From contig NZ_JACJTR010000011.1 of the NCBI RefSeq assembly GCF_014698795.1, positions 62,001 through 126,000 on the forward strand: a stretch of DNA of 64,000 bases, given 5' to 3'. A program made the translations under genes and the position numbers. Positions 26,520 to 36,951 of this stretch are shown here, one piece after another (position 1 is the stretch's first letter; each line of letters begins with the position of its first letter). Origin of the DNA: Nostoc sp. FACHB-892 (GTDB lineage Bacteria > Cyanobacteriota > Cyanobacteriia > Cyanobacteriales > Nostocaceae). The notes under the pieces were generated by a model that saw nothing but the letters and a program-made list of their open reading frames with translations, searched no databases and was not told the origin of the DNA.

Positions 26520-26598
26520 TCATTTCTTTAGTTAGTAATGACCAATTACCAATTACCAATGACTAATGACCAATGACTAATGACTAATGACTAAAATT
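26520..26598. repeat. Heptamer tandem repeats (AATGACT/ACCAATT type)
   Basis: Runs of AATTACC and AATGACT/AATGACC units directly precede hisC. An in-frame ATG at 26587 is part of the repeat. Confidence 0.8.
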
Positions 26599-27744
26599 AT
26601 GCTTCCATTTATCCGGTCAGATTTAGCCCAATTTACCGCATACAAACCTCACCCCAGCAGCGATACAGCCGAATCTGTCCCAGCGCAATTTGATCGGCTA
26701 GATACAAATGAAAGCCCCCATGATTTACCACCTGAGTTAAAAGAGAAGCTGGCGTGGACGTATCAGCAAGTAATTGAAACAAATCGTTATCCTGATGGTG
26801 GACATGAGACACTTAAAGATGCGATCGCCCAATACGTCAATGAATCATCTGCCATCTCACTATCCAATACTGGTGCCAATATTTCTGTTGGAAATGGTTC
26901 AGATGAACTAATTCGTTCTTTATTAATCGCCACCTGTCTAGGAGGAGAAGGTTCAATTCTAATTGCCAATCCCACTTTCTCTATGTACGGAATTTTGGCA
27001 CAAACTTTGGGCATTCCTGTAGTCGCAGTGGGTAGAAATGAAACAAATTTTGAAATTGACTTAAAAGCCGCCCAGGCTGCGATCGAACAAACTCAAAATC
27101 CACCCATTCGCGTAGTTTTCGTAGTGCATCCCAATTCTCCCACTGCCAATAGCTTAACTGCGGCAGAGTTGGCATGGTTAAGAAGTTTGAATGAGCATAT
27201 TTTGGTAGTAATTGATGAAGCTTACTTTGAATTCAGTCGAACTACGTTAGTAGGTGAATTAGCACAACGCCCCAATTGGGTGATATTACGCACTTTTTCT
27301 AAAGCCTTCCGATTGGCATCTCTCCGTGTTGGTTATTGCGTAGCTCATCCCGAAGCGATCGCCATTTTAGAAAAAGTTCGCTTACCCTATAATCTCCCCA
27401 GCTTTTCCATAGCAGCAGCATTAGTTGCTTTACAAAACCGCACACTCTTGCTGGAGTCGATTCCCCAAACCCTGAGTGAAAGAGCCAAACTCATCGAAAT
27501 TTTATCTCAGCAACCAGAACTACAAGTTACCGCAAGCGCTGCTAATTTTATTTACCTGCGTCTTAAACCAAATAGCTTTGATTCACAAGATGCTGCGTTA
27601 AAAACTTTCCACCAGAAACTTAGAACACTTGGCACCCTTGTGCGACACATTAGCGGAGGATTACGAATTACTGTAGGAACAATAGAGGAAAACGCCCGCA
27701 CCATTAATCGAGTAAAAGCTGTTTTGGCAAATTTGGAATTTTAG
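26599..27744 (+). CDS. hisC: Histidinol-phosphate aminotransferase
   Basis: 381 residues. PLP enzyme of histidine synthesis (imidazole acetol phosphate to histidinol phosphate). [37 protein letters not shown] and IDEAYFEF are family blocks; the PLP Lys is in [23 protein letters not shown] closes the fold. MLPFIRSDL is the preferred start because the ATG at 26587 comes from the repeat; either is possible. No other his genes are nearby. Confidence 0.93.
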   Translation: MLPFIRSDLAQFTAYKPHPSSDTAESVPAQFDRLDTNESPHDLPPELKEKLAWTYQQVIETNRYPDGGHETLKDAIAQYVNESSAISLSNTGANISVGNGSDELIRSLLIATCLGGEGSILIANPTFSMYGILAQTLGIPVVAVGRNETNFEIDLKAAQAAIEQTQNPPIRVVFVVHPNSPTANSLTAAELAWLRSLNEHILVVIDEAYFEFSRTTLVGELAQRPNWVILRTFSKAFRLASLRVGYCVAHPEAIAILEKVRLPYNLPSFSIAAALVALQNRTLLLESIPQTLSERAKLIEILSQQPELQVTASAANFIYLRLKPNSFDSQDAALKTFHQKLRTLGTLVRHISGGLRITVGTIEENARTINRVKAVLANLEF

Positions 27745-27752
27745 CAATTTAC

Positions 27753-28307
27753 TCAGTAATTAAATCGATTGTCCATCTCACTGCCCAAACGGCGTACTAC
27801 TCCTACTGTTTGTGGCAGCACACCTACTAAAAGAGCAAAAGCAGCATCCGGCAAAAGAGCCACTATTTGTGGTGGAAAGTATTGTTCAAATTGATCAAGA
27901 ATTTTCTGAACTCGCTGCCCAGCCACAGGATTTTCTGTAATTTGTTTGATCAATCGAATCCACTGTCGCCTAATTAAGTAAGCCTTCTGGCGTTCTTCAT
28001 TAGATTCGGGAGTTAATAAAGACAGATTACCTATGGGCAGTGCCCTTTGGCAATCACAATCGTAATCTCCACCTACAGCAGCCCCAGGCCCGGCAAACTC
28101 TGCATGGTAGCGTTTAAAGAGGATTAATCCATTTCGTCTACGACTATTAACGATGAAAACTTCTCCACTGTGTAAACGTGTAAGGATATCCGAGCTTTGC
28201 GATTGCTCAGTTCCATCTGGCATGACAAGAGAGTCAAGGAAAGTAGTTTCAGGGTAATAGGTTGATACCATAGAGATTTGATAGCGCCGATGCTGTTCGC
28301 TATCCAT
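27753..28307 (-). CDS. Cyanobacterial conserved hypothetical protein
   Basis: 184 residues, soluble. Notable blocks are GEVFIVNSRRRNGLILFKRYH, GGDYDCDCQRALP (two Cys, possible metal or redox site) and a helical C-terminus. No function recognised. ATG 28307 is chosen; a GTG at 28346 would add 13 residues. It is convergent with hisC with only 8 nt between stop codons. Confidence 0.7.
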   Translation of the reverse strand: MDSEQHRRYQISMVSTYYPETTFLDSLVMPDGTEQSQSSDILTRLHSGEVFIVNSRRRNGLILFKRYHAEFAGPGAAVGGDYDCDCQRALPIGNLSLLTPESNEERQKAYLIRRQWIRLIKQITENPVAGQRVQKILDQFEQYFPPQIVALLPDAAFALLVGVLPQTVGVVRRLGSEMDNRFNY

Positions 28308-29018
28308 GTTTTTTAAACTTTTAACGATTTTGGTAGTAATATGCACTTCAAAACAGAACTAGCTGTTATGTCAAATCAGGTTTTTGAATTCTTGATAATA
28401 TAAAGAATCGTTTGGCCAATTTTACTAAGATAGTAATAAATAGGCATTGTTTAGTAATTGAGTAATCATATTTTATGAGATATAGCTAGATTTGTCTTCA
28501 AATTTGGAGCGTTTTTTCTTAAAGTTTTTATAAAGATGAATATCTTAATTAAAAAGTTCTTATGAGCTATTGCTAATTTTTTAAGGACAATTGTACAGCT
28601 ATTTTTATTATAATTTATTTATTTGGATATATAAAATACTCTAAGATTTTTTATTTTAAAAATACAGAATTTAATAATATTTAACCATTTAAGATAAGTT
28701 TTTGATAGTTATAGTTTTATTAATATGCCGAATAAGAATATCCATAAAAAGTACAAAAAAATATTTTTAAAATAATTATCTAAATCTAAATTTAGATAAT
28801 TATTTAGCTACATTTAGCTTATATTATAATGTTTCCTAAGCAATTAAGTCACGCTCATCTTTTCTAGCAAAATCAACAGCTTAAAAAAGTTACCTTACCC
28901 GGACAGGAACCGCTATAGCTGAGTTTTTGTTAGGTTAGTTTGTGCTTTGGTTGTCAATATTGGTCATAAATTGTTTCTAAAGTAATTACAATATTAAATA
29001 TAATTGCCAAAATACAGC
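28308..29018. other. AT-rich intergenic region
   Basis: 710 nt, strongly AT-rich, between two minus-strand genes. It contains the promoter of the 27753 gene and the inverted repeat at 28770-28805. No gene found. Confidence 0.5.
28770..28805. repeat. 16-bp perfect inverted repeat
   Basis: AAATAATTATCTAAAT-type arm (28770-28785) and its complement (28790-28805) are separated by CTAA. Transcribed, it would form a long hairpin. It may terminate the GNAT gene, although it lies about 210 nt past its stop. Confidence 0.6.
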
Positions 29019-29651
29019 TCAAATAGTGGAATCAGCACTTAGATGCTTGTGCAATAACATTTGGCTTGAGCGTCTTAGAAAAAATTTATTCCAATTAGAT
29101 TCAACCTTATGCACCCGATATCCCAGTTTGAAGTAAAGTTGCCTTGCTTGATGGTTATTTTCTAAAACGTGGAGATATAAATCTTGAAATCCCCACTCAC
29201 GAGCAACTTTTTCACAACTAGTCAGTAAAGCTGAAGCTACACCATGTCTACGGTATTGTGGGTGAACAGCTAAATTGGATAAGTAAGGAAAAGCCATGCC
29301 AACCTGGCCCCATGAATCACTGTAACGTACACCCAGTTCTACACTTCCTACTAAGTTATTAGCCGCACCACTAGTAGCTTCAAAGGCAACTAAACAAATA
29401 TGACGTGACGGAGGTGATGCCATCCGATGCCTTAAGTCTTCGTAAATACCCAAACGTAGTAATGGAAAAGCCCATCCCCATATACCCTGTTGGGAGTGAA
29501 AACTTTCAGCAATAATTTGAGAAATATCAATCAAATCAGCAGGTGCAGCTGTACGAATTTGAAATTGGCAGCAAGCTGGATCGATTGGCTTTTGCTGGTA
29601 TGAATGAAAAAACCGATATTTCAAGGCTAGTTTAGTATTGATTCTATTCAA
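29019..29651 (-). CDS. GNAT-family N-acetyltransferase
   Basis: 210 residues. Acetyl-CoA binding loop YRRHGVASALLTSCEKVA with preceding LSNLAVHPQ, then YLHVLENNHQARQLYFKLGYRV, the usual GNAT C-terminal motif. It is close to plant-like/cyanobacterial RimI-type enzymes of unknown target. There is no ATG before the conserved region: TTG at 29651 or TTG at 29624 must be used. Confidence 0.8.
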   Translation of the reverse strand: MNRINTKLALKYRFFHSYQQKPIDPACCQFQIRTAAPADLIDISQIIAESFHSQQGIWGWAFPLLRLGIYEDLRHRMASPPSRHICLVAFEATSGAANNLVGSVELGVRYSDSWGQVGMAFPYLSNLAVHPQYRRHGVASALLTSCEKVAREWGFQDLYLHVLENNHQARQLYFKLGYRVHKVESNWNKFFLRRSSQMLLHKHLSADSTI

Positions 29652-30671
29652 TGGAAATTTTTTTAAATATTCTCAGACACCATTTAAACTGAAGAAAAAT
29701 TTACATTTGCCCTAGAGATTGAACTGACCTAAGATTGGTAATTCGCTTTTCCTTGTAGAGCATACAAAGTTTTACACTTTATTCTGGGGCTTTATAGTCC
29801 GCATTTTGAAAAGGTCTTAAGACTGACAGCTTCATCAAACTACAATCTTAAACTCAGTAGATTCAGGTGTATCCCTTGGTTTAGGTAACGAGGATACCAG
29901 TATCTTTATCAGAAAAACATCTGCAAAGTCTTACAGGTTTAGGTTAATGGGTAGATAAATAGCATAACCTGTCCGTAGGCATTACCTAAAAAATTGTTAA
30001 GTAAGTACATTACCAAGAAACTCTAGCTACAAACCACCTTTGATTGCAGTACTAAACTTGTTTATGCAATTGCCGCTACACTAACACGACTGTAATACTA
30101 GGTTATAGTAACAGGCTGTATAAGTGCTAGGGAAGAATCTGCAAGATTCCTACTCCCTAACTTCTTGACTCTACACTTGTCTTAATGATAGTTCTGATTG
30201 CTAAATTAGAAAGAGGTATTTGTCTAATAGTATACTTTGGCTTTAAATCTTATTGTTTTAATATTTCTGACTCTACCATGACTACCATAAATAAAATTTA
30301 CCTGCAAGTGTTAGTACAACTGTTGCGGAGGGAAAACTTAATATGCAGCTTCATCTGGATTTTTCAGCTAGCTATGAGCGCTGTATGTACTATCAGACAT
30401 TGCTTACAGGAGGTGAAGTTAAATTTGGCAAGCAATCATCGGCTCTGTAACCCTAAAACTGACAATGAAAGCAATTACACTGCACCAAAGCAAACGGTAA
30501 TAGGCATAAGCCATTGAGACGAATTACTGTGAGTAAACGCTCCTACACTCAGCAGTCATGTAGCCAAAGAGCCTTATTGGTCGAAATGCTCTGCTCTTAC
30601 CTGACTCAGAAAAATTCTTACCTGATCAGATTATTCTTTATCCGACTGCCGTTGCAGCAGGAAAGCGGTGC
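29652..30671. other. Long region upstream of cyaC
   Basis: About 1 kb without a convincing gene. A 110-codon frame at 30185-30517 has no family pattern and no good start. The 3' part serves as the cyaC leader, with GGAAAG before its ATG. Confidence 0.5.
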
Positions 30672-33600
30672 ATGAAACCCCAACCAAACAGTAAGCCTAA
30701 AATTTTGGTTGTCGATGATGAACCAGACAACCTTGACTTGCTTTACCGCACTTTCTATCGCGACTATAAGGTGCTAAGGGCAAACTCTGGCCCTGCGGCA
30801 CTCGATCTGCTGGCTCAAGAGGGAGAAGTCTCAGTGATCATCTCCGATCAGCGGATGCCGATGATGAGCGGTACAGAATTTTTGAGCCTGACAGCAACTC
30901 AATATCCAGATATTATCCGGATTATTTTAACTGGCTACACCGATGTCGAAGACCTGGTGGAAGCTATCAACGCTGGTAAGGTATTTAAATATGTTACTAA
31001 ACCGTGGGAAGCTGAGGAACTCAAAGCAGTGGTACGCCAAGCTTTGGATACTCACAACGTCCTCAAAGCTCGCACCCGCGAACTTACCCGCACACTCCGG
31101 CAAGAATCGCTGCTGAACACTGTCACAAATACGATTCGCAGTGCTTTAGACTATCGCCAAATTTTGCAGGCAATTGTAGATACAGTAGGTCATATGTTGG
31201 AGGTAGATGTTTGCCTGTTGCGCCCCTTCCAAGATGAGCAGTTAGCGGATAAAGGATTTATTTATCAGAAGGCTCTTTCTGAAGAAGCAGAGGTGCAGAC
31301 AAATAATTCTTTTGCTATGCCCGTCTCACCCTCTACCCCTCTGCCTCTTTTGGCTCAAACTGTGTGGGAAACTCGTGAAGTCCAGGTGATTCACGATGTA
31401 ACCGATGATGAGCGCATTCACGGTAATACTCCCGAACTGCGCCAACGTGGGGAAGCTTTTACTGCCGCTAACATTTGCTCTAGTTTAGTGGTGCCATTGA
31501 TCTGTCAACAAGAACTGATGGCAGTGCTGGCACTGCATCAGTGTTCTCTGCCTCGCTTGTGGGAGGAGGATGAGGTGCAGCTAGTGTTGATGGTGGCGGA
31601 TCAGGCAGCTTTAGCTTTATCTCAAGCTTATGCTTACGAGCAAGTACGTGCCCTTGCCAAGAGAGAAGCCCTAATTAATACAATTACTAGCGCGATTCGC
31701 TCTAGCTTAGACCCCCAAGATATTTTTGCGGCGATCACCCAACAACTGGGACAAGCCTTACAAGTTGATGGCTGTGTCCTATCTTTGTGGACAGAGGAAG
31801 ATGAGTTTGTCCAGTGTGTAGGCTTGTATGACAGTTTTCAAAATTCGGAAAATTTGGGTAGGCACAGCCCGGCGCAGGCATTGCCAGACCCAGACAATAA
31901 TTCCAGTAAGAATAATCACCTATTGCCACTGAGATTACCTTATGCTCAAGCATCCATACAGGAGAATCCAATCCTCCAACAAATGCTACAGACACATGAA
32001 CCTGTAGTAATTGGGAATGTGAGCCATTCTCCCTCAAATGTGCAGGGTTTTGATTTGCCGTTAAAAATGCCAGCGCGATCGCTAATGGTTGTGCCATTAC
32101 TGGCTGACGGTAAATGTATCGGTAGTATTACTTTACACGAAGGTAAAAAAGTACGCCAATGGTTGTCATCTGATATTGATTTGGCGAAAGCGGTAGCAGC
32201 TCAAGCAGCGATCGCAGTGCAGCAGTCACATCTGTATCAAAAAACTCGCCAACAAGCTGAACGCTTACTGGAGTTAGACAAACAAAAAACCGAATTTTTC
32301 CAAAATATCTCCCATGAGTTTCGCACACCCATCACCTTGATTCAAGGGCCTTTAGAGTCGGCGGTGGCAGCTGGTGAAGGATTATCTTACTCCCAAAGTG
32401 CGATCGCCTTGCGTAACTCCCGCCGTTTACTGCGATTGGTAAATCAACTCTTGGATCTACAACGTCTAGACGCGGGGAGAATGCAGCCTAGTTTCCGCCC
32501 TTGCAATATAGTCGAATTTGTCAGCCAAATTGTTGAGTCTTTTCGCCCCTACTGTGAGAAAAAAGGACTGCAACTCGTCACCCAGTTAGATGAATGTTCT
32601 ACGGTGTACTTGGATATGGAAAAATTTGACAAGGTGGTTTACAACCTCCTGTCAAATGCCATGAAATTTACTCCCGAAGGTGGCACGATCAGTGTCAGGC
32701 TAAAATCTGAACATGATCGTTGCATATTGCAGGTAAAAGATACTGGGATTGGCATTGTTAAAGAACAAATTCCCCACCTATTTGAGCGTTTCCGCCAAGC
32801 TGAAGGTTCAGCAAACCGCTCCTATGAAGGCAGTGGTTTGGGTTTAGCTTTAGTTAAAGAACTAGTAGAATTACATGGTGGCCAAGTCACTGTGGAATCA
32901 GTTTACGGCGAAGGCACTACCTTTAGTTTATGGCTTGTTATTGGAAATACTCATTTACCGACACAGCAATTACTAGAAACACCTACTGAACTGAATACGA
33001 GCCGCGCTAGCGTAGAATTGGCTGATTTAGAACTGGTAGACTCAACAATAGACAATATTGAAGATATTACAATAAATTTCTCCTCTAGTATTGATACCCA
33101 AAACTCAGCGCTTAAAACTCAGCACTCAATTTTAGTTGTAGATGACAACCCGGATTTACGAACCTATGTATCTGAAATTTTCCGTCGCAACGGCTATCAT
33201 GTACGCACAGCTCGTAATGGTTATGAAGGGCATAGTATAGCTAAGGAAATTATACCTAGTTTGATTGTGACTGACTTAATGATGCCCTTAGTGAGTGGAC
33301 TTGAAATGATTCAGATGATCCGCCATGAGGAGAAGTTGAAGGGAACACCAATCATTCTGCTGACTGCAAAAATTGACGAAGAAACCCGCATCGAAGGTAC
33401 AGAATATGGGGCAGATGCTTATTTAGCAAAACCATTCAATGATCGGGAACTCTTGGCGGAAGTTCGGAATCTTTTAGCATTGAAAGAAAATGAAAGGCGA
33501 ATCGTGGAGTTAAATACTTATTTAACAGAATCGGTGTTAAAGCGGTTTTTGCCGGCTGTATTGGTTCAAAAAGCCGCAACCGGAGATTTAACGTTAGATT

Positions 33601-34202
33601 TGCGCCCAGAACCACGCTTAATTACAGTTTTGTTTAGTGACATCGTAGGTTTTACACAGTTAGCAAATACTCTTAGGTCGCGGCGAGTAGCAGAATTGCT
33701 AAATGAATATTTAGAAGCCATGACCAAGGTTGTATTTGCCAATGGCGGCACTGTAGATAAATTTATGGGAGATGCTATTTTAGCTTTATACGGAGCGCCG
33801 GAAGAACTAACCCCCAATGAACAAGTACGTCGTGCCATCAATACAGCAAGAGCAATGCACCGCTCACTGGCTGACTTAAACCAGCGTTGGCGAAACCAAG
33901 GTGTATTCGATGGGGACAAACTTACTAGCGTCCAGTTCCGGTGCGGTATCCACCAAGGTACTGCTGTTGTGGGGATGTTTGGTAGCGCTGAACGTGCCGA
34001 TTATACTGCCATTGGACCAAGTGTGAATATTGCTGCAAGGTTGCAAGCTGCTGCTGTTCCCGGTACTATCCTAGTTTCTGCTGCTGTGGCAGATTATTTG
34101 CAAGAAGGAGAAATTACTAAAGGTAGTCCGCTAGAACTTAAAGGAGTAGATGAAACAGTTTTGACTTTTGCTGTTACACCAGAGCTAATTGTTAATCGCT
34201 AA
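30672..34202 (+). CDS. cyaC: CyaC-type hybrid sensor adenylate cyclase
   Basis: 1176 residues. Order: receiver 1 (VVDDEPDN, Asp near 59 in ISDQRMPMMSG), two GAF-like domains (about 150-320 and 340-520), HisKA (His near 548 in NISHEFRTPITL), HATPase (NLLSNAMKFTPEGG, DTGIGI, GSGLGLAL), receiver 2 (Asp near 868 in VTDLMMPLVSG), and a class III cyclase domain. The last has metal Asp near 990 (LFSDIVGFT), GTVDKFMGDAI and the Thr of DYTAIGPSVNIAARL, which with Lys favours ATP. This is the CyaC layout known in Anabaena and Arthrospira. cAMP there links light and other signals to gene control and motility. GGAAAG precedes the ATG. Confidence 0.93.
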   Translation: MKPQPNSKPKILVVDDEPDNLDLLYRTFYRDYKVLRANSGPAALDLLAQEGEVSVIISDQRMPMMSGTEFLSLTATQYPDIIRIILTGYTDVEDLVEAINAGKVFKYVTKPWEAEELKAVVRQALDTHNVLKARTRELTRTLRQESLLNTVTNTIRSALDYRQILQAIVDTVGHMLEVDVCLLRPFQDEQLADKGFIYQKALSEEAEVQTNNSFAMPVSPSTPLPLLAQTVWETREVQVIHDVTDDERIHGNTPELRQRGEAFTAANICSSLVVPLICQQELMAVLALHQCSLPRLWEEDEVQLVLMVADQAALALSQAYAYEQVRALAKREALINTITSAIRSSLDPQDIFAAITQQLGQALQVDGCVLSLWTEEDEFVQCVGLYDSFQNSENLGRHSPAQALPDPDNNSSKNNHLLPLRLPYAQASIQENPILQQMLQTHEPVVIGNVSHSPSNVQGFDLPLKMPARSLMVVPLLADGKCIGSITLHEGKKVRQWLSSDIDLAKAVAAQAAIAVQQSHLYQKTRQQAERLLELDKQKTEFFQNISHEFRTPITLIQGPLESAVAAGEGLSYSQSAIALRNSRRLLRLVNQLLDLQRLDAGRMQPSFRPCNIVEFVSQIVESFRPYCEKKGLQLVTQLDECSTVYLDMEKFDKVVYNLLSNAMKFTPEGGTISVRLKSEHDRCILQVKDTGIGIVKEQIPHLFERFRQAEGSANRSYEGSGLGLALVKELVELHGGQVTVESVYGEGTTFSLWLVIGNTHLPTQQLLETPTELNTSRASVELADLELVDSTIDNIEDITINFSSSIDTQNSALKTQHSILVVDDNPDLRTYVSEIFRRNGYHVRTARNGYEGHSIAKEIIPSLIVTDLMMPLVSGLEMIQMIRHEEKLKGTPIILLTAKIDEETRIEGTEYGADAYLAKPFNDRELLAEVRNLLALKENERRIVELNTYLTESVLKRFLPAVLVQKAATGDLTLDLRPEPRLITVLFSDIVGFTQLANTLRSRRVAELLNEYLEAMTKVVFANGGTVDKFMGDAILALYGAPEELTPNEQVRRAINTARAMHRSLADLNQRWRNQGVFDGDKLTSVQFRCGIHQGTAVVGMFGSAERADYTAIGPSVNIAARLQAAAVPGTILVSAAVADYLQEGEITKGSPLELKGVDETVLTFAVTPELIVNR

Positions 34203-34270
34203 AATTTAGACTGGTATTTTAAAGCATTACCAATGAGTAAGAGTGCCTAATCATATCCAGTTTATATAAT

Positions 34271-35515
34271 ATGACACCATCAATTGCAGATAAAACTCCA
34301 ATTCCAGCCAAAGTCTGGAGGCGACACACTGACCCACCGGGTTTGTGGATTTCTGTCGTTATAGGTTCAATTTGTCTGCACTTGCTGGCTTTCTGGCTGA
34401 TGCGCTCATCTAATGCATTTAGTCTCTGGTTTCCCCAGCAAAGTCAATCTACTGTTCCCATTGAATTGATAGACATTGCTCCTACAAAAAAATCAACAGC
34501 TAGAAAAGTTTCACCAAAGCCACTATCCTCAACTAAAAAGTCTGTACCAGCACGTTTACCACAAACAGCACGAACTACGCCTAAAAATCAGGATTTGGGC
34601 GCAATAAATTCTGCTGATAATCTCCAGCCAAAAAGCCGAATTTACGCCTCTAAACCTAATAGTCAACCCTTTAGGCAACAGAGAGTTTCTACGCCGACAC
34701 CTACGACTACAGCCACACCGAAACCCACGCCGACGCCAACATCGACACCAACTCCTATACCGAAATCTACACCTACACCTACAATCACACCGATACCGAC
34801 CTCAACAGTTCCAGTTGGTAATCTACCTTGGAACCGCCGTCAAGAAATTAAACTGGGAAGGGGAACGGCTCTACCAACAGGTATTCCATCAAATCCACCA
34901 GTTTCGGAAGCTGAAAATAGAGAGACTCCACGCACCCCCACTCAGGAAACTCCACTAACTCCAAGTAGAGAAACGCCATCAACTCCAAGTAGAGAAACGC
35001 CATCAACTCCAAGTAGAGAAACGCCATCAACTCCAAGTGGAGAAACTCCATCAACTCCAAGTGGAGAAACTCCATCAGCTCCAAGTAGAGAAACTCCACC
35101 AACTCCTACTGGGGGAGCATCGGTAGCAGTAGTAGCTCCTTTGCTTAGAGATGAAGTGAGTAACTTGATACAATCAGGAAGATTACGACAAGATGCTTTA
35201 CCCGACGTTATCGCTTTATACAGGGGAAGCAATGCCAAACAATTGGATTCAAGTTTTCTCCCCCGCGATTCGGAAGTTAAGCCTGCACAGATCCTTGCTA
35301 GCTTAATAATTGATCGTAATGGCAATTTTCAACAGGCTCAAGTTTTAGAAATAGAACCGGCAACACTACAAAGTGAAAAAAGCACATATGAGCAACTTCT
35401 CAACGACGTTTTTAAAACTGAAAACTTTCTTGCTGCTCACAACAACGATGGCACAAAACCAGATTTGAGTAATTTATTTGTACGAATCAAAATCCAGCCT
35501 GCTAATTCCAACTAA
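34271..35515 (+). CDS. TonB-like envelope protein with Pro/Thr/Ser repeats
   Basis: 414 residues. A basic N-terminus and one membrane segment near 28-46 (ISVVIGSICLHLLAFWLM) are followed by VPIELIDIAP, as in TonB. A long Pro/Thr linker contains a (TP)n stretch and seven near copies of an eight-residue unit (TPSTPSRE/GE). The C-terminal 100 residues include ASLIIDRNGNFQQAQVLE, which resembles the TonB C-terminal fold. It may couple membrane energy to outer-membrane receptors, but none is adjacent. It lies 68 nt after cyaC. Confidence 0.72.
   Translation: MTPSIADKTPIPAKVWRRHTDPPGLWISVVIGSICLHLLAFWLMRSSNAFSLWFPQQSQSTVPIELIDIAPTKKSTARKVSPKPLSSTKKSVPARLPQTARTTPKNQDLGAINSADNLQPKSRIYASKPNSQPFRQQRVSTPTPTTTATPKPTPTPTSTPTPIPKSTPTPTITPIPTSTVPVGNLPWNRRQEIKLGRGTALPTGIPSNPPVSEAENRETPRTPTQETPLTPSRETPSTPSRETPSTPSRETPSTPSGETPSTPSGETPSAPSRETPPTPTGGASVAVVAPLLRDEVSNLIQSGRLRQDALPDVIALYRGSNAKQLDSSFLPRDSEVKPAQILASLIIDRNGNFQQAQVLEIEPATLQSEKSTYEQLLNDVFKTENFLAAHNNDGTKPDLSNLFVRIKIQPANSN
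34955..35105 (+). repeat. 24-bp in-frame tandem repeat, about 6-7 copies
   Basis: Unit ACTCCAAGTAGAGAAACGCC plus ATCA, with variants GTGGA and ACTCC. It encodes TPSRETPS. Confidence 0.9.
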
Positions 35516-35565
35516 ATGCTTGAATTTTTCCGAAAACTATGTTATATTTATAGGGTTGGAGATTT

Positions 35566-35636
35566 GCGGGCGTAGTTTAGTGGTAAAACTATAGCCTTCC
35601 AAGCTATTAATGCGGGTTCGATTCCCGCCGCCCGCT
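35566..35636 (+). tRNA. tRNA-Gly (anticodon UCC)
   Basis: 71 nt. Acceptor GCGGGCG/CGCCCGC, D arm GTTTAGTGGTAAAAC, anticodon arm CTATAGC-CTTCCAA-style loop with TCC, T arm GCGGG-TTCGATT-CCCGC. The discriminator is T and no CCA is encoded, which contrasts with the tRNA-like elements at 5.3-5.65 kb. Confidence 0.95.
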
Positions 35637-36090
35637 TAGAAAAAACTTTTAAATGCACTAGTAAAGTACGGCATAAATCTCTTTCCAATCATAATTAACA
35701 AGATTTGGGGATTGAGGAAATTGTTAAAGATAAACAAACTCCCGGCATAGATTACTAGTGCAAGAAGTGAGTCTAGGTTTGCTAAAATAACCAGTTAAAT
35801 AACTCTTTAAATCATGGAATACCTACTTTACAGTTATTTATCACAAGACCTACAGGTAGGTAATAAATAGCAAGTTGACACTTCCCCGCTTATAAAACAT
35901 TTTATCCACCGAGTCAATGCAAGTTTTTTAACAAGCTTCATTATTGCTTTTCTTGACTAAACAACAACCATAATTGATCAAGCGATCGCCAACCTTGACA
36001 GACAAATAAAAACTAGAGGAATATCGTAAAGGTTTAATTTTCGACTATTCCTCCTTCCTCTAGCATCAACAATGTGTAATATTTATCTAT
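35637..36090. other. Intergenic region with a nested inverted repeat
   Basis: 454 nt between tRNA-Gly and pstB. At 35835-35869 TATTTAT and ATAAATA flank the tight palindrome ACCTAC-AG-GTAGGT. A terminator-like hairpin for pstB lies at 36005-36064. No gene seen. Confidence 0.5.
36005..36064 (-). terminator. Possible terminator of the pst operon
   Basis: On the minus strand AGGAATAGTCG pairs with CGATATTCCT (one bulge) around an AT-rich loop; CTAG and TTTTTATTT follow. It lies about 30 nt after the pstB stop. Confidence 0.55.
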
Positions 36091-36897
36091 TTATCCAAAT
36101 CTGCCGCTAACATAATCTTTGGTATCTTGCTGCTGAGGATTGTTGAAAATTAGTTCTGTCGCATCGTACTCTACCATGTAGCCGTTACGCTCTCCTTTCT
36201 CTGTAGTCCGAACATTGAAAAAGGCTGTTTTATCAGAAACCCGCGCTGCTTGCTGCATATTATGAGTAACGATAACAATGGTATATTGCTCTTTAAGTTG
36301 GTGAATTAGTTCTTCAACGCGCAAGGTGGAAATAGGGTCGAGGGCGGAGCAAGGTTCATCCATTAATATAATTTCAGGTTGTACTGCGATTGCACGAGCA
36401 ATACATAACCTCTGCTGTTGTCCACCCGATAAAGACGAGCCGTTTTGTCGCAGTTTATCTTTTACTTCATCCCACAAAGCTGCTTGTCGCAAACTCCGTT
36501 CCACTAATTCATCCATATTACCTTTGTAGCCGTTGATTTTGGCTCCAAAAGCAATATTATCATAAATTGATTTTGGAAACGGGTTTGGTCTTTGAAATAC
36601 CATCCCAATCCGACGACGCACCTCTACAGGATCAATATCGGATGCATACAAGTTTTTATCGTAGAAAAGTATTTTACCTTCTGCCCGAAATGACTCAATT
36701 AGGTCATTGAGGCGGTTATAGCATCGCAACAACGTACTTTTACCACAACCAGAAGGACCAATAAAGGCTGTTACCTTATTTTTCGGTATATCTAACCAAA
36801 TATTCTGTAAGGCTAAAAACTTACCGTAGTATACGTTAAGGTTTTCAGTATGTAAAACTGTTTCAGTATCATTCACTGTGCTAATGTTACTAGTCAT
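36091..36897 (-). CDS. pstB: Phosphate ABC transporter ATP-binding protein
   Basis: 268 residues. Walker [11 protein letters not shown]-loop [10 protein letters not shown], signature [15 protein letters not shown], Walker [13 protein letters not shown] and the H-loop [27 protein letters not shown] is diagnostic of PstB. Drives high-affinity phosphate import through PstC/PstA. Last gene of the pstS-pstC-pstA-pstB unit; no phoU follows. Confidence 0.96.
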   Translation of the reverse strand: MTSNISTVNDTETVLHTENLNVYYGKFLALQNIWLDIPKNKVTAFIGPSGCGKSTLLRCYNRLNDLIESFRAEGKILFYDKNLYASDIDPVEVRRRIGMVFQRPNPFPKSIYDNIAFGAKINGYKGNMDELVERSLRQAALWDEVKDKLRQNGSSLSGGQQQRLCIARAIAVQPEIILMDEPCSALDPISTLRVEELIHQLKEQYTIVIVTHNMQQAARVSDKTAFFNVRTTEKGERNGYMVEYDATELIFNNPQQQDTKDYVSGRFG

Positions 36898-36951
36898 AAA
36901 TTAAGTGTAGTATTAGTTTTAGCGAGCTAAATTCGCTATGTAGATATTTGA

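Noticed and set aside
30185-30517. 110-codon frame upstream of cyaC
   Set aside because: No ribosome site, no recognisable domain, skewed composition; treated as non-coding.
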